Shown in pieces: positions 10,842 through 22,004 of a DNA stretch of 64,000 bases. The notes under the pieces were generated by a model. The model saw only the letters and a program-made list of their open reading frames with translations. It had not been told where the DNA came from and searched no databases. A program made the position numbers and the translations under genes. The stretch is from Prorocentrum cordatum (Eukaryota; Sar; Dinophyceae; Prorocentrales; Prorocentraceae). The stretch covers positions 572,501 to 636,500 of the forward strand of contig CAUYUJ010017660.1 of the NCBI GenBank assembly GCA_963575745.1, read 5' to 3'. Numbering within the stretch: the stretch's first letter is position 1; each line of letters begins with the position of its first letter.

Positions 10842-13800
10842 GTGAGCTCGTCACATGGACGAGATAATCCCGATTTTGTCGCTCCGTTGGCGCGGCGGGG
10901 GGCGCGCGTGCGTGCGTGTGCGTGCGTGTGGGGGGGGGGGGGGGGGGGGGCTGGCGTAGAGCAATCTCCTGCTGCAGTGCACGTCCCTTCTTCATCTTCG
11001 ACTTCCTCTCCATCTTCTGGCTCTTCAGCTGGCGATAGCGCGCGTGAATTCGATTGCCAAGTTCAGCATCTTCGCTCCCATCCATATGAAGTTAAGCAAA
11101 GGTTCGAACTCTACTCCTGGAATGTCCAGACTCTCGTTGTGGCTGTTGGTGGTGAGTCCTCGCGGCAGGATCTCAAGTGGCAGCGGTTACATACTCTTGC
11201 TCGCAGTGCTACGTGCATTCTTCTTCAAGAGACGCATGGCCATGAGGGTGGTCTTCGTTCTCTGCGATCTGATACCCCTATGTTCGAGTGCTACGGGAGC
11301 TTCCTTCCCTCGCGCAGTGGTGGTTTTATTACAATGATTCGCAAATCGTTTCTGGCTGATTTCTCTGATATCAAGTTTCGGGCTCTCTCGACTGGTCGTC
11401 GATCTGTCTTGATGCTGCGCGGGGGCAAAGGCGCCGCGTTCATCTACAATGTTCACGCTCCTCCGCGATATTCGGTGAAGCTTAAGAAGCTTGCGCTCTT
11501 GAGGTTGGCCCGCCATATCCCGACGTTCGAGCGTGGTCTTTGCTCTCGTGGCTGGAAATTTCAATTGCCTATCGCCTGGGGGCGCCCGCTTCTACACGCA
11601 CGACGCCGATCGCATTCGCACATCTGATTCGCTTGGCATATACTTCGATAAGCTTCTTGGTCGAATGCTAGAGTTCCAGCAGGACTATCCGACACACCGT
11701 GCAATGCAGCGAGGGCGCTTGGTTTCTTCCGCTCGCATGGGCAAAATCTATGTGAAGGCTCCGACGGGTACTATATGTGATTGGCATCCATGCGTGGGAG
11801 TTCAGTGGAAATCTACTTCTCTGCACGAGCCCAGTGATCAGGTACCTCTCTATCTTCAGCTTCGACCAGGTCGGCCCTCCGGAGATAAATTAGCTCGTCG
11901 CATTCCATCACGGGTTGTGCGCAAGCCTGCTTTTGCGGAGAACTTGGCTGTGATTACGATGGATATCCCGCCATCTTGGCACCCATTTGATAAGCTGAAG
12001 TTTCTGACAGATGCCATGCGCTACGCCGCCGACCTTACCAAGGAGCGGTTGTCTTTTCATGGTCCTGAGACCCCAGAGGAGAAGGTCAGCTGGTGCTTCG
12101 CGGTTATGCGTGCTATGGAATCATTTCAATTTCGTCTCATTCGAAAAGCCCGTCATGCGGCGCCTGAGTTGAGGCAGTGCATTTCAGAAGATATGACTTG
12201 GACTGATCTTGCTGGTTCCCACTCTTTGACGCGATCGGCCGCTCTTGCTCGCCTTCGCGCGCAGGAGACTGATATTGATAACGACGAGACGCTCGACGTT
12301 CCCTTTGCAACTCAGCAGAAGGATAAGGTTCAACGATTACACGCTGCTTGGGCCGATCGCAATCGTCGGCTATCATTGCGTGCTGTTATTGGCCCTGCCG
12401 GTCAGGAAGCACCTGGCAGAGCCTCGGGCGCAGCTACCCTTGCTTCATACTGGGGGAAGGTTCATGAGGCCAAGGAGGTCAGGGAGGAGGAGCGGGAGCA
12501 CTATCGCCCTTTTGTGCAGGCTGCTTCTAGAGACGTTCGCTGGCAGATCCCCCTCTGCACGCTCAGGGAAATGCTTCGAACAATGATCGACGCCGCCCCT
12601 GGTCCTGATGGCATTCCATTCTCTTGCTATCACTACGGAGGAGATGGAGCTAGTCAAATTCTATGTGATGTCTATCGGTGTGTTTTGGGAGGAGAAGCGC
12701 TGCCTGCTGATTCCAATTGCTGCTGAATGGTTTTCCTACCTAAGAGTATCCTCCCTAGTGAAGCTATGGGTATTGCACGCACACCCGCTACTGCTCGTCC
12801 GCTTTCGCTTTCTGACACGTCGAACAAAGTGATCTCGCACGCGGTCGACTCGGGTCTTGCACTCCAAGCGCAATGTGCTGTAGATTGGGCTCAGACGGGG
12901 GTTGTCAAGGGCAGACAGATGGCTGATAATATTTTGGGGGTCTCGTCGTCTCTGTCGATATGGGGCGATGTTGAGGGCAATCGTGATTGCGGGGCCACAT
13001 CGGTTGATTTCAAAACGGCTTTTCCTAGCCTCGCTCATTCCTGGATCTTCTGGGCGCTTATGGTCGCGGGCTTGCTTGCATATATTGTGCATAGTATCCG
13101 CGCGCTCTACAGGAATATGCGTACATCGATTGTATATTCTGGGGCTGTCTTTATGGGCTTCACCGTTCTCTCTGGGATTAAGCAGGGCTGCCCGACGTCT
13201 GGCTCGACATTCGCGTTGGCACTTGATCCAGTGGTCCGTCGTATGTGTGCTCGCCTTCCTCGGCCGCTATCGTTCAATAAGTGTTTCGCAGACGATTTGT
13301 CTCATGTATCGAGGGCTCTGTATCCCACTCATCCTACGCTTTTTCGATCACTAATTTCATGTGGATATGCTACTGGGTTTTTGATCAACACTCTGAAGAC
13401 GTTGATTATCTTTCACTTCCCTCGAGATCGGAATCAGATATTGGAACGCTTGAGGTCCGCCGGCCTGAACGCCGCAAGCTTGCAGTTCGTGGACGTGGGT
13501 GCGTACTTTGGCATTCGCATTGGGCTGAATCATTTTGCTGACTCTTGGAGGCTGCCGATAGAGAGATACCGACTGCGGTTATCTTTTTTGCAGGAACTTG
13601 AATGCTTGCCTCACCCAGACAATGGTAAGCTATAATGTCTTGGCTATGAGCGTCCTGACGTACATCGCGCAATTCTTCTCGCCGACTGGCGTGGTTCGTC
13701 GCTGTCAGCGTGAAGGGCTTCAAGCGGTTATTGGTTGGCCTCGTCATTCTCTGCATCCTGATCTTCTGTGTCGGTTAAAGGAACTTGGTTTTCTTGTGCA

Positions 13801-14489
13801 AGCGGTAGATATTGCTCGGTATGCTGCTGCAGCACAATATCGTCTGGCTTATCGCTCTGGTGTTTTCCACAGGCTCATTGATGAATATCATGATATTCTT
13901 GATGGCAGTAACTGGTTGGTTGCTCATGAATACAATCCGAGATTCACTAGCAGTCTGGTTTATCAATTACATGATAACTGGAGGCGGCTCAACTGTGCAC
14001 CGCGTGTTCCCGAATATCCGTGGAGGAAAGACTTTCAGAAACGTGTCCTTGCTCGACTGAATATGCACGAGACTCATGTGTCTTTTTTATCTGCAAGCTC
14101 GAATGGAGCATTGGGTGACGGATCGCCGCACTGATCGAAACGACGCTACACTGATGCTCATTCGCATGTGGATGGTCTCCGCGCAGATGCCCTGCTTCGT
14201 CTTCGCCAGTGTTCTCAAGACTGTGTGTAATGGATGGGCTACTTCCGCTCGGTATTGCCAGCCACTTCATATTTGTCGGTTCGGATGTAAGGCCAGCTCT
14301 TGTGATGCCATCCCTCACTACTTCTCTTGCCCACACTTTGCAACTGCTGTTTCACATCATCTGCCATGCATGCTGGTCTTTCATTTCTTCGGTGACCCCA
14401 GGAAGCGATTCCTGCCGCATCTCTTCGAATGGGGAACCTCAGAGGAGCTCAGAAGTATCGTAGTAGGTATTGAGCTCGCCCACTCATAG
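10842..14489 (+). pseudogene. LINE ORF2: endonuclease, reverse transcriptase, zinc cluster (broken)
   Basis: The coding sequence runs through three frame changes, near 11550, 13610 and 14090, with one in-frame TGA at 12724-12726. The endonuclease shows SWNVQTL (about 11117), LLQETHG (about 11221) and, after the first shift, AGNFNCL, where the usual catalytic GDFN has Asn for Asp. Reverse transcriptase motifs are APGPDGIPF (about 12592), SVDFKTAFPS (motif A, about 13003), GIKQGCPTSG (motif B, about 13177) and the FADD box (motif C, about 13290). The C-terminus has C-x3-C-x4-C...H-x3-C near 14280-14335, a zinc cluster usual in LINE ORF2. A 21-base G run at 10930-10950 lies in the presumed N-terminus. 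A dead copy is near certain. Confidence 0.88.
10930..10950. repeat. poly(G) run of 21 within LINE ORF2 leader
   Basis: The uninterrupted G homopolymer follows a GTGCGTGCGTGTG tract. It is prone to indels and may hide the true ORF2 start frame. Confidence 0.9.
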
Positions 14490-14889
14490 AATGCGCGCAT
14501 GTGAATATTATTGCCCTGTTCTCTTCCTTCGTCTCTTGCATGCCCGTGCTCGTCAGCTGTTGCGTCGCCGAAGGTGCATTGTGTCTATTTCCTCGAATTC
14601 CCGACGTGCGCGTGTTCACTGTCGCTGTGTAGCCGAGCGCGTCTTGCCTTAGCTCGCCGCTATTGGACGGACGTTCTGCCCTCGTCTCGCTTCTTGTCCG
14701 CCCGCCCTCTTCGCGTTTTGCCCTCTTCTCGCCGCATGCTCGCCTGCCCTCGTCTCGTCTCTTGTCCTCAATTTGAGTCTTGATCACCATCATCATCAGC
14801 ATCATCATCGTCATCGCATCGTCATCATCATCATCACCATCATCAGCATCTTCATCATCTTCAGCATCATCACCATCATCGATTTCGGC
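14490..14889. other. unassigned DNA ending in a CAT/CATCAG microsatellite
   Basis: It is pyrimidine-rich, with CTCGTC/TTGCC words. A (CATCAT/CATCAG)n tract runs from 14783 to about 14880 directly before the second 90-bp array. The 3' untranslated part of the LINE may be included here. Confidence 0.5.
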
Positions 14890-16310
14890 ACCGCCCCATT
14901 GTGGCACACCCCCTCGCACGCTTCGTGGCCCCATGGGGAGCTCCACCTGACGCCCCAGTAGCGCAGCTCGCATGGCGCCGCCGCCGCCGCATTCCTCGCA
15001 CGTTTCGTGGCCCCATAAAAAGCTCCACCTAAGATCCCAGTGGCGCAGCTCGCATGGCGCCGCCGCCTTGTTTTGGTACACCCCTCGCACGTTTCGTGGC
15101 CCCACAAGGAACTCCACCTAAGGTCCCAGTGGCGCAGCTCGCACGGAGCCGCCGCCCCATTTTGGCACATGCCTTTCGCACGTTTCGGGGCCCCACAGGG
15201 GGCTCCATCTGAGGTCCCAGCGGCGCAGCTCGCACGGCGCCGCCGCCCCATTTTGGCGCACGCACGCACACCTCTCACGTTTCGTGGCCCCATAGGGAGC
15301 TCCACCTAAGGTCCCAGCGGCGCAGCTCGCATGGCGCCGCCGCCCCATTCTGGCACACCCCTCACAAGTTTCGCGGCCGAGAGAGAAGCTCTACGCAAGG
15401 TCCCAGCGGCGCAGCTCGCATGGCACTTTGGCACACCCCTTCACACGCTTCGTGGCCCCATAGGGAGCTCCACCAAATGCCCCAGTGGCGCAGCTCGCAT
15501 GGCGCCGCCGCCCCATTTTGGCACACCCCTCGCACGTTTCGTGGCCCCACAGGGAGCTCCACCTACGGTCTCACTGGCGCAGCTCGCATGGCGCCGCCGC
15601 CCCAGTTGGCGCACCCCTTACACGTTTCGTGGCCGAGAGATGAGCTCTACGCAAGGTCCCAGTGGCGCAGCTCGCATGGCACTTTGGCACGCCCCTCACA
15701 CGCTTCGTGGCCCCATAGGGAGCTCTACCAACGGCCCCCGTGGCGCAGCTCGCATGGCGCCGCCGCTCCATGTTTCGCGGCCCCATAATAAAGAGCTCCA
15801 CCTAAGGTCCCAGTGGCGCAGCTCGCATGGCGCCGCCGCCGCATTTTTGGCACGCCCCTCACGCGTTTCGTGGCCCTACAAGGAGCTCGAACTAAGGTTC
15901 CCGTGGCGCAGCTCGCATGGCGCCGCCGCCCCGCGTTTCGTAGCCTCATAAAGAGCCCCACTTCAGGCCCCAGTGGCGCAGCTCGCATGGCGCCGCCGCC
16001 CCATTTTGGCACGCCCCTCGCACGCTTCGCGGCCCCGCAACTTAGGGTCCCAGTGGCGCAGCTCGCATGGCGCTGCCGCCCCATTTTGGTACACCCTTCG
16101 CGCGTTTCGTGGCCCCGCAGGGAACTCCACCTAAGGTCCCAGCGGCGCAACTTGCATGGCGCCGCCGCCTCATTTTGGCACACCCACACGTTTCGTGGCC
16201 TTAGAAGGAGCCCCACCTAATGTCTCACTGGCGCAGTTCGCATGGCGCCGCCGCCCGCCGCCCCATTTTGGCACACCCTTCACGCGTTTCTTGACCCCAG
16301 AGGGAGCTCG
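14890..16310. repeat. second ~90-bp minisatellite array
   Basis: Units of 78-97 bp contain TTTCGTGGCCCCATAGGGAG, CTCCACCTAAGGTCCCAGTG, GCGCAGCTCGCATGGCGCCG and CCCCATTTTGGCACACCCC. About 16 copies are present, some shortened by loss of the CGCCGCCGCCCC part. The TTTCGTGGCCCCATAGGGAGC part is shared with the array at 2.1-4.3 kb, so the two arrays have a common origin. Confidence 0.9.
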
Positions 16311-16319
16311 AGCTTGTTT

Positions 16320-16535
16320 TTTTATTGGGGGGGGGGCAACGCCCGTTACGGGGAGGGGGGCGGGGGGGGGTCCGGCCCCAAGTTGGGGGTAACGGTAACG
16401 CGCGGCGGGGCCCTTGCACGGGCCCTGGTAACCTGGTACTTATTGCCAGCACAACAGTCGGCACGGTAGGCTTCGTCTTCGTCGTCGTCGTCGTCGTCGT
16501 CGCCGCTGTCGTCGTCGTCGAAGCCGACCGTGCCT
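16320..16535. repeat. G-tract with GTTACGGGG, then CGT microsatellite
   Basis: AACGCCCGTTACGGGGAGGG and GGGGGTAACGGTAACGCG lie at about 16338-16410. A (CGT)n tract runs from about 16470 to 16520. The CCCGTTACGGG motif is shared with 18.70-18.77 kb. Confidence 0.7.
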
Positions 16536-17135
16536 GTGCGCACTACACAGGCCCTGTGCACCGCGATGCCTTTGCACACCACAACTGCGGCAGAAATGGC
16601 ATGTGCGTGCACCACGGCGACTGAGCACATCATGACAGGCGGGTGCACCACAGCGCCCTTGTACATCTCACTGTTGGTACACACCGCGGCGCCCGCGTGC
16701 ACCGCAGCTGCTGTTTCAACGCCCCGTGTTCGCACCAGAATGCCAGCGTGCACCGCGAAGATTGCGTACACCTGTAAGGTACCGGCGGAGCGAAAGTCCA
16801 GGAGATCGCTCGGGGCCCAACCGTGGCCCTTTCATTATGTGAGCTGCTTGTGGATCTGAGTTCTTCTGGTTCAAAAAGCGCTCGGACCTGTTGAGCCCAC
16901 AGCGCTTGTGTACTCCATTGCGACTGTGTACATCATGGGAGTGTGAACCGTGGCGCCTGTGTATACCACATGGCATGCGTGCGCCACAAAGCTTGCGCAC
17001 GGCTTTTTTTGCGCGGAATGTAAACCGCGCGCCGTGGGGGCGCGCGGGGCGGCGGCAGCCTAGGGAATACAGGAAGCAGGAGCTCCCTGCACAGGCACAA
17101 GGCCATTGAGACATGGGTCGACGGCTGGAGCGTGC
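16536..17135. other. unassigned DNA with GTGCACC-type short repeats
   Basis: Words such as GTGCACCGCG, GTGCACCACG and GTACACC recur at irregular 25-35 bp spacing between 16545 and 16770. No gene is recognised. Confidence 0.4.
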
Positions 17136-17390
17136 ACGCGGGTGCGTCGTCGTCGTCGCCGTCAGTTGCGACGGCGACCGGGGGGGCGACGGCGGCGGCG
17201 GCGGCGACGCGGTCGGCGGCGACGGCGATCACGACGACGACGACGGCGGCGGCGACGGCGGCAAGCGCCGACGGCGGCAAGCGGCGGCGGTGAAGGTGAC
17301 CGCCGCCGCCGTCGCCGCCGTCGTCGTCGCCGCCGACGCCGCCGTCGCCGTCGCCGCCGCCGCCGCCGTGTCCGCAGCCAGTTGCCGAAA
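17136..17390. repeat. GAC/GGC trinucleotide microsatellite
   Basis: Interrupted runs of GGC, GAC and GCC with their complements dominate this stretch. Arg-rich, Asp/Gly-rich and Ala-rich open frames on both strands are artefacts of the repeat. Confidence 0.85.
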
Positions 17391-17589
17391 GCTTCAGCAG
17401 CGCTTGGGGCCCACTTGCTGGATGCACATGCGGGGGGCTGGCGTGGCCAGCCGCGCGAGGTAGGAGGGCCGAGCGCTGGAAGGACATGCGGCCACATCCG
17501 CGTGCAGGTCTCGCCCAGTCCAGCCCCTTGCACCAGCGCAGGGGGAATGGAGGGAGGACAGTGGTAGTAGTCATACTGATATTGTGAGA

Positions 17590-17860
17590 GTGCACCGGCT
17601 GGTTGCGCCATGGCTTGCCCTATGCGTTGCACCATTCGTTGTGTTTGCGTACAGGTACCTGCGCCATAGGTTGAGCCGTAAGCTGCGCCATAGGATGCGC
17701 CCCCGGCGTGCCATAGCTTGCGCCATAGGTTGCGCACCCAGGGCGCCCCACAAATCGCGCCTCACGTTGCGCCTTAGGTTGCGCCCTCAGGGCGTGCCAT
17801 AGGTTGCGTCGACGGTTGCGCCACAGGTTGCGCCAAAGGCGGGGCCACTTTGTGGCGTTG
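17590..17860. repeat. TTGCGCCATAGG minisatellite
   Basis: TTGCGCCATAGG, TTGCGCCACAGG and CTGCGCCATAGG recur at 12-30 bp intervals. The unit is partly self-complementary. Confidence 0.75.
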
Positions 17861-18685
17861 CGTTTCAACGGAACTCCTGGTGCGCGCACTGTTCGGGGAA
17901 ACGTCGCGCTGGCAGGCGGGCGTCGGGGCTCCAGGCGCAGCCCGCAGGATAATGGCAACGGACGCGGCAGGGGTGACGCCGACCATTATGTGGTACCTGT
18001 GGCGCGCCACACCGCCGATCAAGTGCTAAAGCGCAGTGCCCGTTGGCACTGCCCGCAAGATTTGGCGGCGAGCCGAGGGGGAAAATGACAGGGGGCGGGC
18101 CTTCTGAGAAGGCTCAGAGGGAGGACGATCGGAGACGCTCGGAGGGACCAGAGAAGACGATCCCCCTCCTCCTCCGATCCCTCCCGATCCTCCATCCTCC
18201 TCCTCCTCCTCCTCCACTTCTGCCCCCTCCTCCTCCTCATGCCCATCTTCCGATCCCCCATCGCCTCCTCCTCCGATCCTGTTCCAACTTTCCTCGTCCT
18301 CCTCGTCCTCCTCATCCTCCTCCTCCTCATCCTCCCTCTGCCTCGCTCCACCCTCCCCCCAGGAGGTGAGAGGAGGTGGAGGGCACGAGCACTGGAGGGA
18401 GTGCAGAAGCAAGGCAAAGGAGGTGGAGGGGCCAGGCCGGAACCCGTTGAAAGGTTCGCGCCGAGGGATGCGAGTCTCGAACCTCGAGGATCGAGGCATC
18501 CTGGCCCTCGAGGGCCTTCGTCGCCGCCGCGGCTGGACGCGGCTCGGAAAAACGGTGCGTCTGAGCCCCAGTCGGGCCCCGTGGGCCCATTTTGAGCTTT
18601 CGCCGAGGTTCGAACCTCGAACCTCGAACCTCGAACCTGAACACACACGTGAGCGTCACAGCATGCCTGCCTGGACGGAGGGGGG
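17861..18685. other. unassigned DNA with TCC tract and CGAACCT repeats
   Basis: A (TCC)n pyrimidine tract spans about 18165-18360. CGAACCT is tandemly repeated at about 18610-18640, with a relic near 18478. No gene is supported. Confidence 0.5.
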
Positions 18686-18830
18686 GTCCGCACCCCCGTC
18701 CCCGTACGTTTGTTACCGTTACGGGGGGGGGGGGAGGGGGGGGGGACCCCCCGTAACGGGCGTTACGGGTCCGAACAATACAAAAACAAACTCCTCCTCC
18801 GAAGGTCCCAGTGGCGCAGTTTGCATCGAG
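18686..18830. repeat. GTTACGGG palindromic G-tract plus relic of the 90-bp unit
   Basis: TTGTTACCGTTACGGGG, a long G run and CCCCGTAACGGGCGTTACGG form an inverted-repeat-like block. The sequence GAAGGTCCCAGTGGCGCAG at about 18801 is a fragment of the 14.9-16.3 kb repeat unit. Confidence 0.65.
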
Positions 18831-19675
18831 TTTTTCTTGGCAGAGCCGCCGGAGGGCTTGCTGAAGCAGCTGGAGCAATTTGCCACGCACGAAACGGTGC
18901 AGGAGGGAGGCGGCGGCCCTCGCCAGGGAGCTGAGATTCACCGAGTTTACCCGCGAGGCTTGACCTGAGGAGCGGCCCGCCCGAACCTCGCCGTCTCTCG
19001 ACGGTCTGACTGTTTGGCCTCGCGCCGCGGGCGACCCGCACGCGTCGTTTGGACCCTCTCGGGGCGACCAACGCACGTCGCAAGAATTCCACGCTGCGTT
19101 CTGCCCAGAGCCTCGCTCGCCCCCGTCGTCGCTGTGCCCAGCGGCCACAGCCTTGCCCGCTATCAGCCAGCCGACTAGCTCTCTCTGCTCCGCGCAGCGG
19201 GCTACCCGCGCGCGTCGCCAGGACCCTTCCGGGGCGACCAACGCGCGTCGCGGGGACTCCGCGCGGCGCCGCGCCCACAGCCCCCATTGGACGTGGGCGT
19301 GCACGGGCAAAGATGGAGAAAAAAAGCGGGAACCAAACGGGTGCGATCCTCGTGAGGAACGTGCCGACATGGGCGTCGCAGCGTGCGGGCGTTGCTGTCG
19401 GGGTTCCCTGGGAAGCTTCCTGCGGCGGCCAAGCTCGGTGTCACGAGTGCTCAGGGTCAGGCACACGTGAACCATTCACACTCACACATATGTATATACA
19501 CACACACACACACCAGGCGTGGCCGCGCTCGCGCTCATGCAAACATATTCACTCGCATGCAGATTCATTCACATCCAGATTCACTCGCGCTCACACTCAC
19601 CCGCGCTTATTCTCTCGTAAGAAGACCTATCGTTTTCGTTCGCGTTGTGTGCCCCGCCGCGCAATATAGGCGCAC
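18831..19675. other. unassigned DNA
   Basis: Imperfect copies of GGGCGACC(C/A)ACGCG(C/T)GTCG lie at about 19028 and 19190-19250. A CACACA tract and CACTCGC/CACTCAC repeats fill 19470-19610. No gene was recognised. Confidence 0.4.
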
Positions 19676-19775
19676 CCCTCATACGGTTCGTGGCCCCCTA
19701 GGGAGCGCCACCGAAGAATATAGTCACACTTGCGGTACCCACAACTGCATATGGTTGGGTTTTTCGCCAGGCTAT
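19676..19775. repeat. solitary copy of the 90-bp array end module
   Basis: CGGTTCGTGGCCCCCTAGGG, ACCCACAACTGCATATGGTT and GGGTTTTTCGCCAGGCTA match the terminal unit of the first array at 4195-4292. This shows that the array end is a mobile or dispersed module. Confidence 0.75.
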
Positions 19776-19879
19776 TTGTTGTCTTTTCGTCCAAAAACTG
19801 CGCGTTCGGCCGTTGGCCGCGCGAACATCGGTGTGGCGAGTCGCCCAGTCGCAACGCCCGAAAGTGTGTCAGGGAGAGA

Positions 19880-20190
19880 ATTTGTGTGTGTGCGTTGTGT
19901 GTTGTGTGTTGTGTGTGTTGCGTGTGTTATGTGCGGTGTGCGTGCGTGCGTGCGTGCGCGCATGCGTGCGAGCGTGCGTGCGTTCGTTCGTGCGTGCGCG
20001 CGCGCGTGCGTGCGCGCGTGTGTGCTTGCGTCTGTACGTCCGTGCGTCCGTGCGTCGGTGCGTCTGTGCGTGCCTCTGTGCGTCTGCACGCCTGTGCGTT
20101 AGTGTTTTTGTGCGTCTGTGCGTGTGTGCGTTTGTGCGTCTGTGCGTCTGCGTGTTTGTGTGTCTGTGCGTCTGTGTGTCTTGTTCCCCA
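19880..20190. repeat. TGTG/TGCG microsatellite
   Basis: Runs of GTGTGT, GTGCGTGC and TCTGTGCG form a continuous degenerate microsatellite. It is of the same type as the tract at 22.0-22.64 kb, so such tracts lie on both sides of the third array. Confidence 0.9.
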
Positions 20191-20276
20191 CATGTTTCGT
20201 GGGGTTTTGGTTTTCTTCCCTGCCGCGTTGCACCCGCGTCTCACCTCACACCCCCCTCCTCCTCACAACACCGTTC

Positions 20277-21790
20277 GGAGTGGCACTTTGTCGACACCAG
20301 AGAGGGTGCGCAGGGGGTAGGTGGTCTCTCACCGCGGCGTCTATGCGTGCAAGGGTCGGAGAGCGTGGCAGGCGTGGCACTTTCTCGACACCAGGAAGGG
20401 TGCGCAGGGTGTGGTCTCTCACCGCGGCGTCTATGCGGGCCAGGGTCGGAGAGCGTGGCAGGCGTGGCACTTTCTCGACACCAGGGGGGGTGCGTCGGGG
20501 GTGGTCTCTCACCGCGGTCCCTATGCGTGCCAGGGTCGGAGAGCGTGGCAGGCGTGGCACTTTCTCGACACCAGAGAGGGTGCGCAGGGGGTGGTCTCTC
20601 ACCGCGGCGTCTATGCGTGCCAAGGTCGGAAAGCGTGGCAGGCGTGGCACTTTCTCGACACCAGGGGGGGTGCGCAGGGGGTGATCTCTCACCGCGGCGT
20701 CTATGCGTGCCCGGGTCGGAGCGCGTGACAGGCGTGGCAATTTCTCGACACCAGAGAGGGTGCGCAGGGGCTGGTTTCTCACCGCGGCGTCTATGCGAGC
20801 CAGTGTCGGAGAGCGTGGCCGGCGTGGCACTTTCTCGACACCAGGGAGGGTGCGCAGGGGGTGGTCTCTCACCGCGGCGTCTATGCGTGCCAGGGTCGGA
20901 GAGCGTGGCAGGCGTGGCACTTTCTCGACACCAGGGGGGGTGCGCAGGGGGTGGTCTCTCACCGCGGCGTCTATGCGTGCCAGGGTCGGAGAGCGTGGCA
21001 GGCGTGGCACTTTCTCGACACCAGAGGGGGTGCGCAGGGGGTGGTCTCTCACCGCGGCGTCTATGCGTGCCAGGGTCGGAGAGCGTGGCAGGCGTGGCAC
21101 TTTCTCGACACCAGAGGGGGGTGCGCAGGGGGTGGTCTCTCACCGCGGCCCCTATGCGTGCCAGGGTCGGAGAGCGTGGCGGGCGTGGCACTTTCTCGAC
21201 ACCAGAGAGGGTGCGCAGGGGGTGGTCTCTCACCGCGGCGTCTATGCGTGCCAGGGTCGGAGAGCGTGGCAGGCGTGGCACTTTCTCGACACCAGGGGGG
21301 GTGCGCAGGGGGTGGTCTCTCACCGCGGCGTCTATGCGTGCCAGGGTCGGAGAGCGTGGCAGGCGTGGCACTTTCTCGACACCAGAGAGGGTGCGCAGGG
21401 GGTGGTCTCTCACCGCGGCGTCTATGCGTGCCAGGGTCGGAGAGCGTGGCAGGCGTGGCACTTTCTCGACACCAGGGGGTGCGCAGGGGGTGGTCTCTCA
21501 CCGCGGCGTCTATGCGTGCCAGGGTCGGAGAGCGTGGCAGGCGTGGCACTTTCTCGACACCAGGGGGGGTGCGTAGGGGGTGGTCTCTCACCGCGGTCCC
21601 TATGCGTGCCAGGGTCGGAGAGCGTGGCAGGCGTGGCATTTTCTCGACACCAGAGGGGGTGCGCAGGGGGTGGTCTCCCTATGCGTGCCAGGGTCGTCCA
21701 GGCATTGGAGGCGTGGCACTTTCTCAACACCAGAGGGGGTGCGCAGGGGGTGGTCTCCCTATGCGTGCCAGGGTCGTCCAGACATAGCCT
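20277..21790. repeat. third 90-bp minisatellite array (~17 copies)
   Basis: The unit contains GGCGTGGCACTTTCTCGACA, CCAGGGGGGGTGCGCAGGGG, GTGGTCTCTCACCGCGGCGT and CTATGCGTGCCAGGGTCGGA. The period is exactly 90 bp for most copies (20371, 20461, 20551 and so on), and the last two copies are shortened. Because 90 is divisible by three and the unit lacks stops, five of the six frames stay open for hundreds of codons. None is accepted as a gene. Confidence 0.95.
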
Positions 21791-22004
21791 CTAGTGCGGG
21801 ATTGCGTATTACCTCTCGTATCCAAGTGCCAGGCGACGCTGGATATGACCGTCACAGATGACTCCTCAACCCCTCCTCTTCCCCCACACGTTCTCCCCCT
21901 CCTTTCAACGACCACAGGGGGCACCTGAGAGCATGACGGCGGTGGTAGTGGTAGCGCGGTTCACACAAGACATAAAATCAGTATGTGGGGTTCCTCGGTA
22001 GCGT
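21791..22004. other. short unassigned spacer
   Basis: Unique sequence between the third 90-bp array and the following microsatellite. No gene or motif was recognised. Confidence 0.4.

Larger units (their letters stand above)
9834..14489 (+). mobile_element. decayed non-LTR (LINE-type) retrotransposon
   Basis: Two-ORF non-LTR architecture. A coiled-coil ORF1 is followed by ORF2 with an endonuclease/exonuclease/phosphatase-type (APE-like) endonuclease, a reverse transcriptase and a C-terminal Cys/His cluster. The 5' boundary is set by the SL at 9834. The 3' boundary is taken at the last recognisable coding triplet; no poly(A) or target duplication was found. ORF2 carries three frame changes and one in-frame TGA, so this copy cannot be autonomous. 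Confidence 0.88.

Noticed and set aside
17106-17567. Arg-rich nuclear protein
   Set aside because: Pure translation of a GAC/GGC microsatellite.
18327-19475. 382-codon minus-strand frame
   Set aside because: It spans purine/pyrimidine tracts, G runs and relic repeat units; no domain.
19813-21576. 587-codon open frame, Cys/Val-rich then 30-residue repeats
   Set aside because: It translates a microsatellite followed by the 90-bp array. Four other frames are equally open and there is no ordinary protein composition.
20277-21790. CRISPR-like array
   Set aside because: Repeats are contiguous 90-bp units without unique spacers, and the genome is eukaryotic.
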